Shown in pieces: positions 17,042-26,404 of a stretch of 50,817 bases of DNA; positions within the stretch are counted from its first letter, which is position 1, and each line of letters starts with the position of its first letter. The notes beneath the pieces are model-generated. The model saw only the letters and a program-made list of their open reading frames with translations. It was not told the DNA's origin and did not search any database. Source of the DNA: Mycolicibacterium iranicum (GTDB lineage Bacteria > Actinomycetota > Actinomycetes > Mycobacteriales > Mycobacteriaceae). The stretch covers positions 1 through 50,817 of the forward strand of contig NZ_LQPC01000009.1 of NCBI RefSeq assembly GCF_002101705.1, given 5' to 3'. The position numbers were made by a program, and so were the translations under genes.

Positions 17042-18040
17042 GTGAAGGTCACGGTTCTCGTCGGCGGCGTCGGTGGTGCACGCTTCCTACTCGGTGTCCA
17101 ACATCTGTTGAGCTTGGGGCAGTTCAAAACTCACGATACCAATGAGCATGAAGTGACTGCTGTGGTCAATGTGGGCGATGACGCATGGATGTTCGGGGTG
17201 CGCATCTGCCCCGATCTCGACACGTGCATGTACACCCTCGGCGGCGGAATCGACCCCGAGCGGGGCTGGGGCCATCGCAACGAAACCTGGAATGCCAAAG
17301 AGGAACTCGCGGCCTATGGCGTCCAGCCGGACTGGTTCGGCCTCGGCGACCGCGACCTCGCCACCCATCTGGTGCGCAGCCAGATGCTGCGGGCGGGCTA
17401 TCCGCTTTCGGAGGTGACCCAGGCCCTGTGCGCGAGGTGGTCCCCCGGAGCGCGGCTGCTACCCGCCACCGACGACCGTTGCGAAACCCATGTAGTCGTC
17501 ACCGATCCCGGCCCGGGTGAGTCGGCCGGCGAGAAGCGCGCCATCCACTTCCAGGAGTGGTGGGTCCGACACCGCGCGCACGTCCCCACCCACAGCTTCG
17601 CGTTCGTCGGCGCCGACAAGGCCACTGCCGCACCCGGTGTCACCGACGCGATCGAGAACGCCGACGTCGTGCTGATCGCGCCGTCCAATCCGGTCGTCAG
17701 TGTCGGTGCGATCCTCAACGTCGGAGGCATCCGCGGGGCCTTACGATCGACCACCGCGCCGGTGATCGGGTACTCCCCGATCATCGCCGGAAAGCCGTTG
17801 CGCGGCATGGCCGACGCCTGCCTGAGCGTCATCGGCCTCCCGAGCACCTCCGAGGCCGTCGGCAATTACTACGGTGCCCGGTCGGGAACCGGCATCCTCG
17901 ATGGCTGGCTGGTGCACGAAGGGGATGCCGCCGACGTCGACGGCGTCACGGTGCGGGCGGTGCCGCTGCTGATGACCGAACCGGCCGCGACCGCCGAGAT
18001 GGTGCGCGCCGGAATGGAACTGGCCGGGGTGTCGCCATGA
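17042..18040 (+). CDS. fbiA: 2-phospho-lactate/phosphoenolpyruvate transferase of F420 synthesis
   Basis: CofD/FbiA, which joins the activated C3 unit (enolpyruvyl- or lactyl-diphospho-guanosine) to the deazaflavin FO, making (dehydro-)F420-0. The 332-residue length fits. The N-terminus [18 protein letters not shown] is the family's nucleotide-binding loop, followed by [19 protein letters not shown], the phosphate/metal region; later [11 protein letters not shown] and [15 protein letters not shown] are conserved. GTG start with a leaderless promoter. The stop overlaps the fbiB start (ATGA), so the two are translated together. F420 serves many mycobacterial reductases and activates nitroimidazole prodrugs. 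Confidence 0.95.
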   Translation: MKVTVLVGGVGGARFLLGVQHLLSLGQFKTHDTNEHEVTAVVNVGDDAWMFGVRICPDLDTCMYTLGGGIDPERGWGHRNETWNAKEELAAYGVQPDWFGLGDRDLATHLVRSQMLRAGYPLSEVTQALCARWSPGARLLPATDDRCETHVVVTDPGPGESAGEKRAIHFQEWWVRHRAHVPTHSFAFVGADKATAAPGVTDAIENADVVLIAPSNPVVSVGAILNVGGIRGALRSTTAPVIGYSPIIAGKPLRGMADACLSVIGLPSTSEAVGNYYGARSGTGILDGWLVHEGDAADVDGVTVRAVPLLMTEPAATAEMVRAGMELAGVSP

Positions 18041-19377
18041 GTGACCACGGAACGTCGGCGCGCGTCGAGCTGCTGCCTGTCCCCGGTTTGCCGGAGTTCC
18101 GTCCCGGCGACGACCTTGCCGCCGCCATCGCAGACGCCGCCCCGTGGCTGCAGGACAACGACGTCCTCGTCGTGACGAGCAAGGTGCTGTCCAAGACCGA
18201 AGGCCGAATGGTCCCCGCACCGGCGGATCCCGAGGAGCGGGACGCGCTGCGGCGCAGACTGATCGACGGCGAGGCAGTGCGCGTGCTGGCGCGTAAGGGC
18301 CGCACGCTGATCACCGAGAACGCGTTGGGACTGGTGCAGGCCGCCGCCGGCGTGGACGGCTCCAACGTCGAGTCCCACGAATTGGCGCTGCTGCCCGTGG
18401 ATCCCGACGGTAGTGCAGCGCGTCTCGTCGAGGCGCTCCGGGAGCGTCTCGGCGTGACGGTCGGCGTCGTCGTCACCGACACGATGGGACGCGCCTGGCG
18501 CACGGGTCAGACCGACGTCGCGATCGGCGCCGCAGGGCTCGAGGTGCTGCATGCCTACGCGGGCGAACACGATCAGCACGGCAACGAGCTGATCGTCACC
18601 GAGATCGCTGTCGCCGACGAGATCGCCGCCGCTGCCGATCTGGTGAAAGGCAAGCTGACCGCAGTGCCCGTCGCGGTGGTGCGCGGGCTGAAGCTCCGCG
18701 CCGACGGCTCGTCGGCACGAAATCTGGTGCGGGCCGGCGAGGAGGATCTGTTCTGGCTCGGCACCGACGAGGCCATCACTCTCGGCCGTTCGCAAGCGCA
18801 GCTGCTGCGACGGTCGGTGCGAACGTTCAGTGCAGAACCTGTGGACGGCGCCCTGATCGAGGCCGCGGTCGGTGAGGCGCTGACGGCACCGGCGCCGCAC
18901 CACACCCGGCCGGTGCGGTTCGTGTGGATACAAGATGCGGCGCTGCGGGTGCGGTTGCTCGACGCGATGAAGGACCGCTGGCGCGCGGACCTCGGCGGGG
19001 ATGGCCGCGACACCGACTCGGTGGAGCGTCGGGTCAGCCGCGGCCAGATCCTCTATGACGCTTCGGAACTGGTGATCCCGTTCATGGTCCCCGACGGCGC
19101 TCACACGTACCCAGACGAGCGGCGCACTGCGGCCGAGCACACAATGTTCACAGTCGCCGTCGGCGCCGCGGTGCAGGGCTTGCTGGTGGCGCTCGCCGTC
19201 CGCGGTGTGGGCAGCTGCTGGATAGGTTCGACCATCTTCGCGCCCGACCTGGTGCGCGCACAGCTCGATCTGCCGCGGGACTGGGAGCCGTTGGGGGCGA
19301 TCGCCATCGGCCATCCCGACGAACCGCTGGCGCCCAGAAGCCCCGTCCCCACAGATGGCCTGCTGGTTCGAAAGTGA
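18037..19377 (+). CDS. fbiB: Bifunctional F420 gamma-glutamyl ligase / FMN reductase
   Basis: A 446-residue two-domain enzyme. The N-terminal CofE-like ligase (about 1-245) adds glutamates to F420-0; visible are [16 protein letters not shown] and [21 protein letters not shown]. The C-terminal nitroreductase-fold domain (about 255-446) binds FMN and reduces dehydro-F420-0; it begins [20 protein letters not shown] and includes [11 protein letters not shown]. The length matches the mycobacterial enzyme. The ATG lies within the fbiA stop (ATGA). The next gene begins within its stop (GTGA), extending the unit to three genes. From memory it is the Rv3262 orthologue. Confidence 0.95.
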   Translation: MSDHGTSARVELLPVPGLPEFRPGDDLAAAIADAAPWLQDNDVLVVTSKVLSKTEGRMVPAPADPEERDALRRRLIDGEAVRVLARKGRTLITENALGLVQAAAGVDGSNVESHELALLPVDPDGSAARLVEALRERLGVTVGVVVTDTMGRAWRTGQTDVAIGAAGLEVLHAYAGEHDQHGNELIVTEIAVADEIAAAADLVKGKLTAVPVAVVRGLKLRADGSSARNLVRAGEEDLFWLGTDEAITLGRSQAQLLRRSVRTFSAEPVDGALIEAAVGEALTAPAPHHTRPVRFVWIQDAALRVRLLDAMKDRWRADLGGDGRDTDSVERRVSRGQILYDASELVIPFMVPDGAHTYPDERRTAAEHTMFTVAVGAAVQGLLVALAVRGVGSCWIGSTIFAPDLVRAQLDLPRDWEPLGAIAIGHPDEPLAPRSPVPTDGLLVRK

Positions 19378-19937
19378 GCCTGCACCAATCAGCGGTGGAG
19401 GTGCTCACCGAGTGGAATGCGCCTGAGCCCGAGCAGGATTCGCTGCGGCAGGCCTACCTGGCTTTCCTCGCCGCGCGCGAGGATGCCTGTCTGCGGGCAT
19501 GCGTCCCGGGCCACCTCACGGGCTCGGCGTTGGTGCTTGATCACACCGGCACACAGGCGCTGCTGACACTGCATCCGCGATTCGGGCGCTGGCTGCAACT
19601 CGGCGGTCACTGCGAGCCCGAGGACGACACGATCATCGCGGCGGCCTTGCGAGAGGCGACCGAGGAGTCAGGCATCGAAGGCTTGACCATCGCACCGGAA
19701 CCCGCTGCGCTGCATGTGCATCCGGTGACCTGCTCGCTGGGTGTGCCCACGCGCCATCTCGACGTGCAGTTCGTGGTGCGCGCTCCGGAGGGCGCGCAGA
19801 TCGTCCGCAGCGACGAGTCTCTGGAACTGCGATGGTGGCCGTTGGACCGTCTGCCCGACGCTCTCGATTTCGGGCTCTCGCAACTGGCCGCCGCAGCCCG
19901 CCGCCTCGCGAAACCGCCATCTACTGCCGCGGAATAG
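19374..19937 (+). CDS. Nudix hydrolase
   Basis: A 187-residue Nudix-fold pyrophosphohydrolase. The box lies near residues 76-100: GGHCEPEDD followed by [11 protein letters not shown], with the REx2EExG metal-binding core intact; the Asp in place of the first Glu is a pattern I recall from actinobacterial members. The nucleotide substrate is unknown; being the third gene of the fbiA-fbiB unit (GTGA overlap), it could clean up a nucleotide by-product, but that is inference. Its last codons and stop (GCC-GCG-GAA-TAG) are supplied by the left 24-bp inverted repeat that bounds the next gene, so the original C-terminus may have been altered by that insertion. Confidence 0.85.
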   Translation: MSLHQSAVEVLTEWNAPEPEQDSLRQAYLAFLAAREDACLRACVPGHLTGSALVLDHTGTQALLTLHPRFGRWLQLGGHCEPEDDTIIAAALREATEESGIEGLTIAPEPAALHVHPVTCSLGVPTRHLDVQFVVRAPEGAQIVRSDESLELRWWPLDRLPDALDFGLSQLAAAARRLAKPPSTAAE

Positions 19938-19949
19938 CATTCCTGGCTG
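19926..19949 (+). repeat. Left arm of 24-bp inverted repeat around the DUF559 gene
   Basis: Starts GCCGCGGAATAGCATTCC. It is an exact reverse complement of 20894-20917. The core GGAATAGCATTCC is itself a small palindrome. It contains the Nudix stop codon. Confidence 0.85.
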
Positions 19950-20022
19950 TTGAATCCGAGTTATCCACAGCCCTGAGTTCTCACTCGCGGTGGGCGCGGC
20001 TTCGCGGTGCATGCTCATCGAT

Positions 20023-20892
20023 ATGGGGAAGGTAATCGTCGGGTCGGAGGCAATACGGGCAGGGACCGTGACCAGAGGCCAACTGCGATGGAACTACCGC
20101 TCGATATTTCCCGACGTGTATGTCCGCAAAGACCTCGAAGTCACTGTCGCCGAACGCAGCAGAGGTGCCTATCTCTGGTCTAGGCGCCGAGGGGTGATCA
20201 CCGGTCGCGCTGCGGCTGCGCTCCACGGTGCCCGATGGATAGCTGACACCGTGCCCGTCGAAGTCATTTGGGCGAACAATCACTCGCCGACAGGCATCGT
20301 CAGCCGCCGGGAACCTATCGCGCCTGGTGAAATCACCTGGCACCGAGGCATACCTATCGCGAAGCCTGAGCGCGCTGCTCTAGACATCGGGCGTCATCTG
20401 GCGCGCGACGAAGCAGTTGCTCACCTCGACGCCCTTGCGCGCGCCACCGGTATCGCGGCACCCGACATTCTCGAGCTCACCTATCGATACAAGGGCAGCC
20501 GCGGCGTGCGGAAGTGTCGAGAAGCAGTCGCGCTCATGGACGCAGGCGCCGAGTCCCCTCAGGAAAGCAGGCTGCGACTGACCCTGATCGACTTGGGCTT
20601 TCCCCGCCCGTTCACTCAGATACCCATGGTCGACGCCAGCGGCTACGTCTTCGCCAGGCTCGACATGGGCTGGCCCGATCTCAAAATCGCCGTGGAGTAC
20701 GACGGCGAGCACCATCGCACCGACGACGCGCAATACCGTAGGGATGGCCGGCGTCTTCGCAGAATCAACGCCATGGGCTGGATCGTTATTCGGGTAATGA
20801 AGGGTGATCGCCGGCACGAGATAAAAGCGTGGGTACAGGAAGCCATCGCGCAACGCGAGCGAGAAGCCATGGCTGTGAAAATGTCGGCCTGA
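20023..20892 (+). CDS. DUF559 / PD-(D/E)XK nuclease-like protein with AbiEi-like N-terminus
   Basis: A 289-residue protein with two parts. The N-terminus (SEAIRAGTVTRGQLRWNYRS, then IFPDVYV) resembles the winged-helix start of AbiEi-type antitoxins and of many mycobacterial DUF559 proteins. The C-terminus has ARLDMGWPDLKIAVEYDGEH near residues 212-231, then a run of Arg and GWIVIRV: the PD-(D/E)XK, Vsr-like fold, with Asp and Glu in place as metal ligands. A DNA-acting role is likely, but no target is known. Relatives are common in mycobacteria. The start is uncertain: the ATG at 20023 fits family N-termini best, and one at 20011 is possible. The gene is bounded by perfect 24-bp inverted repeats and sits where M. 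tuberculosis, from memory, has the methylase gene Rv3263. Confidence 0.75.
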   Translation: MGKVIVGSEAIRAGTVTRGQLRWNYRSIFPDVYVRKDLEVTVAERSRGAYLWSRRRGVITGRAAAALHGARWIADTVPVEVIWANNHSPTGIVSRREPIAPGEITWHRGIPIAKPERAALDIGRHLARDEAVAHLDALARATGIAAPDILELTYRYKGSRGVRKCREAVALMDAGAESPQESRLRLTLIDLGFPRPFTQIPMVDASGYVFARLDMGWPDLKIAVEYDGEHHRTDDAQYRRDGRRLRRINAMGWIVIRVMKGDRRHEIKAWVQEAIAQREREAMAVKMSA

Positions 20893-20893
20893 G

Positions 20894-20917
20894 CAGCCAG
20901 GAATGCTATTCCGCGGC
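20894..20917 (-). repeat. Right arm of 24-bp inverted repeat around the DUF559 gene
   Basis: Starts CAGCCAGGAATGCTATTCC; exact reverse complement of 19926-19949. It begins two bases after the DUF559 stop. A related copy with three mismatches is at 27958-27981. Confidence 0.85.
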
Positions 20918-20940
20918 CCGGCGAGGGTTCGCGGCCAAAG

Positions 20941-22020
20941 CTAGAGGTCGGTCGAGAAGCGGATGCCGCCGTCGGGGATCGTGATGCCCGGCCACACGCG
21001 CGCGCCGCGCAGCAGCTCGCAGCGTGCGCCGATGTCGGCGCCGTCGCCGATCACGCCGTCGCGGATCAATGCCCGCGGGCCGATGTGCGCACCGAAGCCG
21101 ATGATCGAGCGCTCGATCACCGCTCCCGCACCGATTTTCACGCCGTCGAAGATCACCGCGCCGTCGAGACGGGCACCACCGGCGACCTCGGCGCCGCGAC
21201 CGACCACCGTGCCCCCGATCAGCAGGGCGCCCGGAGCCACGGAAGCCCCGTCGTGCACCAGCTTTTCGCCGCGCTGATGCGTCAGCGCCGGCGACGGCGC
21301 GATGCCGCGCACCAGGTCCGCGGACCCGCGCACGAAGTCCTCGGGGGTTCCCATGTCGCGCCAGTAGGTGGCGTCGACGTAGCCGCACACGCGTTTGCCC
21401 TCGGTGAGCAGCCCGGGGAAGATCTCGCGTTCCACCGACAGTGCGCGGTCCTTCGGAATCTCGTCGATCACCGCACGTTTGAACACGTAGCAGCCGGCGT
21501 TGATCTGGTCGGTAGGCGGGTCCTGCGTCTTCTCCAGGAAGGCCGTCACCACTCCATCGGAATCCGTTGGCACACAGCCGAATGCGCGAGGATCTCCGAC
21601 TCGTACCAGGTGCAGCGTGACGTCGGCATCGCTTGCGCTGTGCGATTCGAGCAGCGCGCCCAGATCGCATCCCGACAGCACGTCGCCGTTAAAAACCACT
21701 GCGGTGTCGTAGCGCAATTTCGATGCGACGTTGGCGATTCCACCGCCGGTGCCCAACGGCTCGTCCTCGACCACGTAGTCGATCTGCAGACCGAGTTTGG
21801 AGCCGTCACCGAACTCCTGCTCGAACACCGCCGCCTTGTAGGAGGTACCCATGACGACGTGCTCGATGCCGGCGTTGGCGATGCGCGACAGCAGGTGGGT
21901 CAGAAACGGCAGTCCGGCCGTGGGGAGCATCGGTTTGGGCGCGGACAAAGTCAGGGGGCGTAGGCGAGTGCCCATCCCACCGACAAGAACGACAGCATCG
22001 ACTTCGGCTGGATTGACCAT
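20941..22020 (-). CDS. GDP-mannose pyrophosphorylase (sugar nucleotidyltransferase)
   Basis: A 359-residue nucleotidyltransferase making GDP-mannose from mannose-1-phosphate and GTP. The catalytic loop GGMGTRLRPLTLSAPKPMLP is at residues 14-33, FNGDVLSG holds a metal-binding Asp, and NAGCYVF and YWRDMGTPEDF are conserved substrate contacts. The C-terminus (about 255-355) is a left-handed beta-helix of hexapeptides (APGALLIGGTVVGRGAEVAG). In M. tuberculosis the equivalent Rv3264c has been named manB, mpg1 or rmlA2, so I give no symbol. The ATG overlaps the wbbL stop by one base (TAATG). It completes the mannose pathway begun by manA and the mutase. Confidence 0.92.
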   Translation of the reverse strand: MVNPAEVDAVVLVGGMGTRLRPLTLSAPKPMLPTAGLPFLTHLLSRIANAGIEHVVMGTSYKAAVFEQEFGDGSKLGLQIDYVVEDEPLGTGGGIANVASKLRYDTAVVFNGDVLSGCDLGALLESHSASDADVTLHLVRVGDPRAFGCVPTDSDGVVTAFLEKTQDPPTDQINAGCYVFKRAVIDEIPKDRALSVEREIFPGLLTEGKRVCGYVDATYWRDMGTPEDFVRGSADLVRGIAPSPALTHQRGEKLVHDGASVAPGALLIGGTVVGRGAEVAGGARLDGAVIFDGVKIGAGAVIERSIIGFGAHIGPRALIRDGVIGDGADIGARCELLRGARVWPGITIPDGGIRFSTDL

Positions 22021-22898
22021 TAGCCCCGCCCTTTCGCCCGCTTCCTACGTGCATTCCGGACGACGAGATTGGCCCGTGCCCCCAGTGCTCCCCGGAACGC
22101 CAAGCGTAGCGGCGCCTGCCACCACTTCGGGTACCGATCGGCCAGAAAAGTGTACGTGCTGACGTGATGGGCAGCGAGGTTGCGGGCCGGATCGCGACCT
22201 GTGGCATGCCCCTTCGCGTGCAACACTTCCGCCGAAGGGACGTAGACGTTCTGCCAACCGGCTTTGCCCAGCCGGTCTCCCAGGTCGACGTCTTCCATAT
22301 ACATGAAGTAGCGCTCGTCGAATCCCCCGATGTCGGCGTATGCGGAACCGCGTAGCAACAGGCAGGATCCGGACAGCCAGCCGACGGCGCGTTCGCTGGG
22401 ATCGGTGCGCTCCTGGCGGTAGGCCGCCGTCCACGGGTTCGACTTCCACACCGGTCCGACGACGGCGTGCATGCCGCCGCGAACGATCGACGGAAGGTGC
22501 CGCGCCGACGGATAGATCGAGCCGTCGGGGTCGCGGATCAACGGGCCCAGCGAGCCTGCGCGCGGCCATCGCGCCGCGGCCTCCAGGAGGAGATCGATGC
22601 TGCGGGGGCCCCATTGGACGTCGGGGTTGGCGACGATGAAGAACTCCTGGGAGCCCAACCCGTATTCGGAGACGGCGCGGTTGACGGCGGTGCCGTATCC
22701 GAGGTTGCCGCCGGTGCGGAAGAGCGTGGCGTTCGGGTAACGCTCGGCGGCTGCTTCGGGTGCGCCGTCGGTGGAACCGTTGTCGGCCATGATGACGGTT
22801 ACCGGACGGTCGGTCGCGTGCGCCAGTGTGGCGAGGAACCGATCCAGGTGGGGCCCCGGCGAGTACGTCACCGTCACGACAAACAGTTCGTCGCTCAC
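22020..22898 (-). CDS. wbbL: Rhamnosyltransferase of the arabinogalactan linker
   Basis: A 292-residue GT2-family transferase (GT-A fold) that adds L-rhamnose from dTDP-rhamnose to GlcNAc-PP-decaprenyl, forming the disaccharide linker joining arabinogalactan to peptidoglycan. Visible: VTVTYSPGPHLDRFLATL at the N-terminus, the ADNGSTDGAPEAA nucleotide-binding motif near 34, NPDVQWGP as the DxD-like site, and YMEDVDLGDRLGKAGW near 198. The C-terminus is very basic. The GTG at 22898 fits the family start and begins 31 bases after the rmlD stop; the frame runs upstream without a better start. The order rmlD-wbbL-GDP-mannose pyrophosphorylase matches Rv3266c-Rv3264c. Confidence 0.95.
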   Translation of the reverse strand: MSDELFVVTVTYSPGPHLDRFLATLAHATDRPVTVIMADNGSTDGAPEAAAERYPNATLFRTGGNLGYGTAVNRAVSEYGLGSQEFFIVANPDVQWGPRSIDLLLEAAARWPRAGSLGPLIRDPDGSIYPSARHLPSIVRGGMHAVVGPVWKSNPWTAAYRQERTDPSERAVGWLSGSCLLLRGSAYADIGGFDERYFMYMEDVDLGDRLGKAGWQNVYVPSAEVLHAKGHATGRDPARNLAAHHVSTYTFLADRYPKWWQAPLRLAFRGALGARANLVVRNARRKRAKGRG

Positions 22899-22929
22899 GT
22901 AGGCATCACCGTCACGGCGTAGAGAGTAA

Positions 22930-23790
22930 CTACCCGCGTGCTGTGGCGAGCGCCTCAGCCAAGGCTTCGCGCCATGGGCGTAAAGGTGTGAGGCCCGCGG
23001 CCGCCGATTTGACCGATGACAGCACGGAGTAGGACGGCCTCGGTGCGGGCCGGGGATGCTTGTCGCTGCTGATGGGACGTACCCGGTCAGGGTCTTCGCC
23101 GAGCTCGGCGAAGATTGCCTGGGCCTGCTCGAAGCGGCTCGCGCCCCCTTCGTTGGCGGCGTGCAGCACCGGTCCGCGGACCGACCCGTCGGCGATCTGC
23201 AGCAGCGCCCCGCACAGGTCACGAACATAGGTCGGGGTGCCGATCTGGTCGGCGACCACCTCGACGGTGCCGCTCGCCGCTGCGGCGCGCCGCATCACCG
23301 CAGCGAAGTCGGAGCCGTCGGCGCCCTCATAGATCCATGCGGTGCGCACGACGTACGCGTCGGGCATCGCGGCCAGCACCGCCAGTTCGCCGGCGAGCTT
23401 GGTCCGCCCGTACACCGACAGCGGCGCGGTGGGATCGTCGATTTCATACGGGTGTGGCTCGCCGTCGAAGACGCCGTTGAAGACGTAGTCGGTGGAGATG
23501 TGGATCAGCGATGCACCGGCCTGGACGCAGGCCTGCGCGACGTTCTCGGCGCCGGTGACGTTGACGGCGTGGGCGCGTTCGGGCTCGTCCTCGGCGGCGT
23601 CGACCTTCGTGAAGGCAGCGCAGTTGACGACGACGTCGCCTTCGGAAAGCTCAGGCCCGGCCGAACGATCGGTGATGTCCCATTCCGACGATGTGAGCGC
23701 CAGCACGTCTCGTCCGGCGCCACGCGCCTGACCTGCCAACACGCGCCCGACCAGCCCGCCGGCGCCGGTAATCACGATTCGGCCGCTCAC
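22930..23790 (-). CDS. rmlD: dTDP-4-dehydrorhamnose reductase
   Basis: Last enzyme of dTDP-L-rhamnose synthesis, an NAD(P)H-dependent short-chain reductase of 286 residues. It shows the nucleotide motif VITGAGGLVGRVLAG at the N-terminus, NCAAFTKVDAAEDEPERA (the RmlD signature around residue 62), the STDYVFNG strand and the catalytic YGRTKLAGE near 126. The GTG at 23790 was chosen because it precedes the Rossmann motif by the usual few residues; the frame extends far upstream as antisense of the LCP gene and is not coding there. It supplies the donor for WbbL, the next gene. Confidence 0.95.
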   Translation of the reverse strand: MSGRIVITGAGGLVGRVLAGQARGAGRDVLALTSSEWDITDRSAGPELSEGDVVVNCAAFTKVDAAEDEPERAHAVNVTGAENVAQACVQAGASLIHISTDYVFNGVFDGEPHPYEIDDPTAPLSVYGRTKLAGELAVLAAMPDAYVVRTAWIYEGADGSDFAAVMRRAAAASGTVEVVADQIGTPTYVRDLCGALLQIADGSVRGPVLHAANEGGASRFEQAQAIFAELGEDPDRVRPISSDKHPRPAPRPSYSVLSSVKSAAAGLTPLRPWREALAEALATARG

Positions 23791-23844
23791 ATCACGAGTT
23801 TGGCACGCCGGTTCGCGCTCCCCGGAATGCGGGCTGCTCGCAAG

Positions 23845-23850
23845 TAGCCT
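23845..23850 (+). promoter_or_regulatory. -10 box for leaderless LCP transcript
   Basis: TAGCCT lies six bases before the ATG at 23857. Confidence 0.5.
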
Positions 23851-23856
23851 GGGCAA

Positions 23857-25338
23857 ATGCCTGCTGCTCACGTGATCCGCGCTGTCTCCATGGCGTTGGC
23901 AGTGGCCGTCGTCATCGGCACGGGTGTCGCCTGGGGCAAGATCCGCTCGTTCGAGGCCGGCATCAACCACATCAACCCGATCGCTCTCGGTGGCGGCGGC
24001 GAGGACGGCGCGATCGACATCCTGCTGGTCGGCGCCGACAGTCGCACCGACGCGCACGGTAACCCGCTGACCGATGAGGAGCGCGCGATGCTGCGCGCCG
24101 GCGACGAGGTGTCCACCAACACCGACACGATCATCTTGATCCGCATCCCGAACAACGGGAGGTCGGCGACCGCGATCTCGATCCCCCGCGACTCCTACGT
24201 CGAGGCGCCCGGCATCGGAAAGATGAAGATCAACGGCGTGTACGGCTCGGTGCATCTCGAGGAGATGAAGGAGCTCGTCGAACAGCAGGGTGTCGACCCG
24301 GCGGAGGCGGAACCGGAGGCGCAGGCCGCCGGACGCGAAGAGCTCATCAAGACGGTCGCCAACCTGACCGGTGTCACCGTCGACCATTACGCCGAGATCG
24401 GGCTGCTCGGGTTCGCGTTGATCACCGACGCCCTGGGCGGCGTCAACGTCTGCCTCAATAATCCTGTCTACGAACCACTTTCGGGCGCCGATTTCCCGGC
24501 CGGCTGGCAGAAGCTGAACGGCGCGCAGGCGTTGAGCTTCGTGCGTCAACGACATGACCTGCCGCGCGGCGACCTCGATCGCGTGACCCGCCAGCAGGCG
24601 GTGATGGCATCGATGGCGCACGAGGTGATCTCCAGCGAGACGCTGTCGAGCCCCACCACGCTGGGCAATCTCGAAGCGGCAGTGCAGCGTTCGGTGGTGC
24701 TCTCCGAAGGCTGGGACATCATGGATTTCGTCGAGCAGCTGCAGAAGCTGGCGGCGGGCAACGTGGCCTTCGCGACCATCCCGATCCTGGAGGAGGCGGG
24801 CTGGAGCGACGACGGCATGCAGAGCGTGGTGCGCGTCAACCCGACCGAGGTCAAGGATTGGGTCACCAGCCTGCTGCACGACCAGGACGAGGGCAAGACC
24901 GAGGAACTCACCTACAGCAATGACAAGACCACGGTCGAGGTCATCAACGACAGCGATGTCAACGGTCTGGCCGCTGCGGTGGCGTATGTATTGACGGGCA
25001 AGGGTTTCACGCAGGGCAACGTCGGCAACAACGAGGGCACGAAGGTGGCCAACAGCCAGGTGCAGGCCGCCAAGTCCGACGACCTCGGTGCGCAGGCGGT
25101 CGCGCTGGAGCTGGGTGGCCTGCCGGTCGTCGAGGATTCCTCGATTCCGGAGGGCTCAGTGCGCGTGGTGCTTTCGGCTGATTACACCGGACCCGGCTCC
25201 GGGCTCGACGGTACGGACGTGACGCTGATGGGTGCGGACCCTTCGGCGTCGAGCGAGGTGTCGGGGGACGGCGAGATGGTGCCTCCGCCGTCACCGATCA
25301 TCACGGCCGGTTCCAATGACCCCGAGTGCGTCAACTGA
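23857..25338 (+). CDS. lcp1: LytR-CpsA-Psr family cell-wall ligase
   Basis: A 493-residue membrane-anchored enzyme that transfers polyprenyl-diphosphate-linked glycan to peptidoglycan; in mycobacteria the Rv3267 orthologue (Lcp1) joins arabinogalactan to the wall. There is one N-terminal membrane helix (about 7-27). The LCP domain (about 50-290) shows DILLVGADSRTD, NTDTIILIRI, AISIPRDSYVE, KINGVYG and the conserved Arg in FVRQRHDLPRGDLDRVTRQQ. The C-terminal LytR_C domain (about 355-450, starting TTVEVINDSDVNG) follows, then a disordered Ser/Pro tail. It is divergent from rmlD-wbbL, which make the linker it acts on. Confidence 0.93.
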   Translation: MPAAHVIRAVSMALAVAVVIGTGVAWGKIRSFEAGINHINPIALGGGGEDGAIDILLVGADSRTDAHGNPLTDEERAMLRAGDEVSTNTDTIILIRIPNNGRSATAISIPRDSYVEAPGIGKMKINGVYGSVHLEEMKELVEQQGVDPAEAEPEAQAAGREELIKTVANLTGVTVDHYAEIGLLGFALITDALGGVNVCLNNPVYEPLSGADFPAGWQKLNGAQALSFVRQRHDLPRGDLDRVTRQQAVMASMAHEVISSETLSSPTTLGNLEAAVQRSVVLSEGWDIMDFVEQLQKLAAGNVAFATIPILEEAGWSDDGMQSVVRVNPTEVKDWVTSLLHDQDEGKTEELTYSNDKTTVEVINDSDVNGLAAAVAYVLTGKGFTQGNVGNNEGTKVANSQVQAAKSDDLGAQAVALELGGLPVVEDSSIPEGSVRVVLSADYTGPGSGLDGTDVTLMGADPSASSEVSGDGEMVPPPSPIITAGSNDPECVN

Positions 25339-25339
25339 C

Positions 25340-26050
25340 GTGACGAACGTCAGCTCCGCGATCCTGGATCCGCTGATGGCCACCAATCCGGCCGGACCGC
25401 GCATCACCTACTACGACGACGCCACCGGCGAGCGCATCGAGTTGTCGACGGCGACCTTGGCGAATTGGGCGGCCAAGACCGGAAACCTGTTGCGTGACGA
25501 ACTGGGTGCGACGCGCGGATCCCGCGTTGCGGTGCTGCTGCCCGCACATTGGCAGACGGCCGCGGTCTTGTTCGGTATCTGGTGGATAGGCGCCGAGGTG
25601 GTGTTCGCCGGAGAGGCCGACATCGCGCTGTGCACTGCTGACCGTCTTGACGAGGCGGACGCCGCGGTTGGCATGGGTGAGATCGCCGTGCTGTCGCTGG
25701 ATCCGTTCGGCAAGCCGGTCCCCGACCTCGCGGTGGGGCTGACCGACTACGCGACGGCCGTGCGGGTGCACGGTGACCAGATCGTGCCGGAGCGTCAGCC
25801 GGGTCCCGCGTTGGAGGGCAGGTCGGCCGACGACGTCCTCGCCGCGGCGCGGGAGTCGGCGGCGGCTGCGGGCGTCACGGGCGCGGATCGCGTGATGTCG
25901 TCGGCGCCGTGGGACAGCGCCGACGATGTGATCGAGCGACTGCTCGCGCTGTATGTGGTCGGCGCGTCCCTGGTACAGGTGGCAGATCCGGACCCCGCCT
26001 TGGTCGAGCGCAGGCGCGAGAGCGAGAAACTGACGCGAACGGCACTGTGA
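25340..26050 (+). CDS. TIGR03089-type conserved actinobacterial protein
   Basis: A 236-residue protein resembling the N-terminal part of AMP-forming (ANL) enzymes: RITYYDDATGERIELS, the ANWAAKTGNLLRDELG helix and VAVLLPAHWQTAAVLFGIWW. The adenylation core (P-loop and catalytic Lys region) is absent, so it is not expected to be an active ligase. From memory it matches Rv3268, which follows the LCP gene in mycobacteria. The GTG at 25340 lies just after the LCP stop; an ATG at 25316 overlapping the LCP gene is an alternative. No function is assigned. Confidence 0.8.
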   Translation: MTNVSSAILDPLMATNPAGPRITYYDDATGERIELSTATLANWAAKTGNLLRDELGATRGSRVAVLLPAHWQTAAVLFGIWWIGAEVVFAGEADIALCTADRLDEADAAVGMGEIAVLSLDPFGKPVPDLAVGLTDYATAVRVHGDQIVPERQPGPALEGRSADDVLAAARESAAAAGVTGADRVMSSAPWDSADDVIERLLALYVVGASLVQVADPDPALVERRRESEKLTRTAL

Positions 26051-26222
26051 CCAGATGGTTTCCGTGGCCAAGCTCACTCAACTGCGCACTAGTGAATGGT
26101 CGGCTTTCAAATTCGGTGCTCAGAATTCACATCGGTCCCACTAGCCAAAAAACGACACAGCCTCTCCATCTTGGCGAAAATACTCACGGCCAAGGCTCCA
26201 GCAACACGTCGTTTTCTTGTTG

Positions 26223-26251
26223 TTGACTAAAACGTCACGTGACCTTACCGT
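26223..26251 (+). promoter_or_regulatory. Candidate promoter with palindrome in the spacer
   Basis: TTGACT (26223-26228) and TACCGT (26246-26251) are 17 bases apart. The spacer holds the perfect 10-bp palindrome GTCACGTGAC (26234-26243), a likely protein site. It faces the small membrane-protein gene. The rest of 26051-26404 is more AT-rich than its surroundings and shows no gene. Confidence 0.5.
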
Positions 26252-26404
26252 TTAACCAATCCAGGCGGTCGTCGGCACAACGTTCGGTACAAACATTCGC
26301 CACCCGATGACGGATCTGGCAAAGCTGCGCCCTAGATCTGGGGAGAATCACGGCGCCACCCGCGAAGGGACGTCAATGGAGTCGACCTCACCGCTGTCGC
26401 GCTC

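Noticed and set aside
17869..19314. Long open frame antisense to fbiB
   Set aside because: The translation is Arg/His-rich without motifs and lies wholly opposite a well-supported gene.
19926..20917. Classical insertion sequence
   Set aside because: The enclosed protein has no DDE or serine/tyrosine recombinase motif, and no target-site duplication is seen outside the arms.
23791..24879. Upstream extension of rmlD
   Set aside because: The open frame continues 363 codons upstream but lies opposite the LCP gene, and the Rossmann motif marks GTG 23790 as the start.
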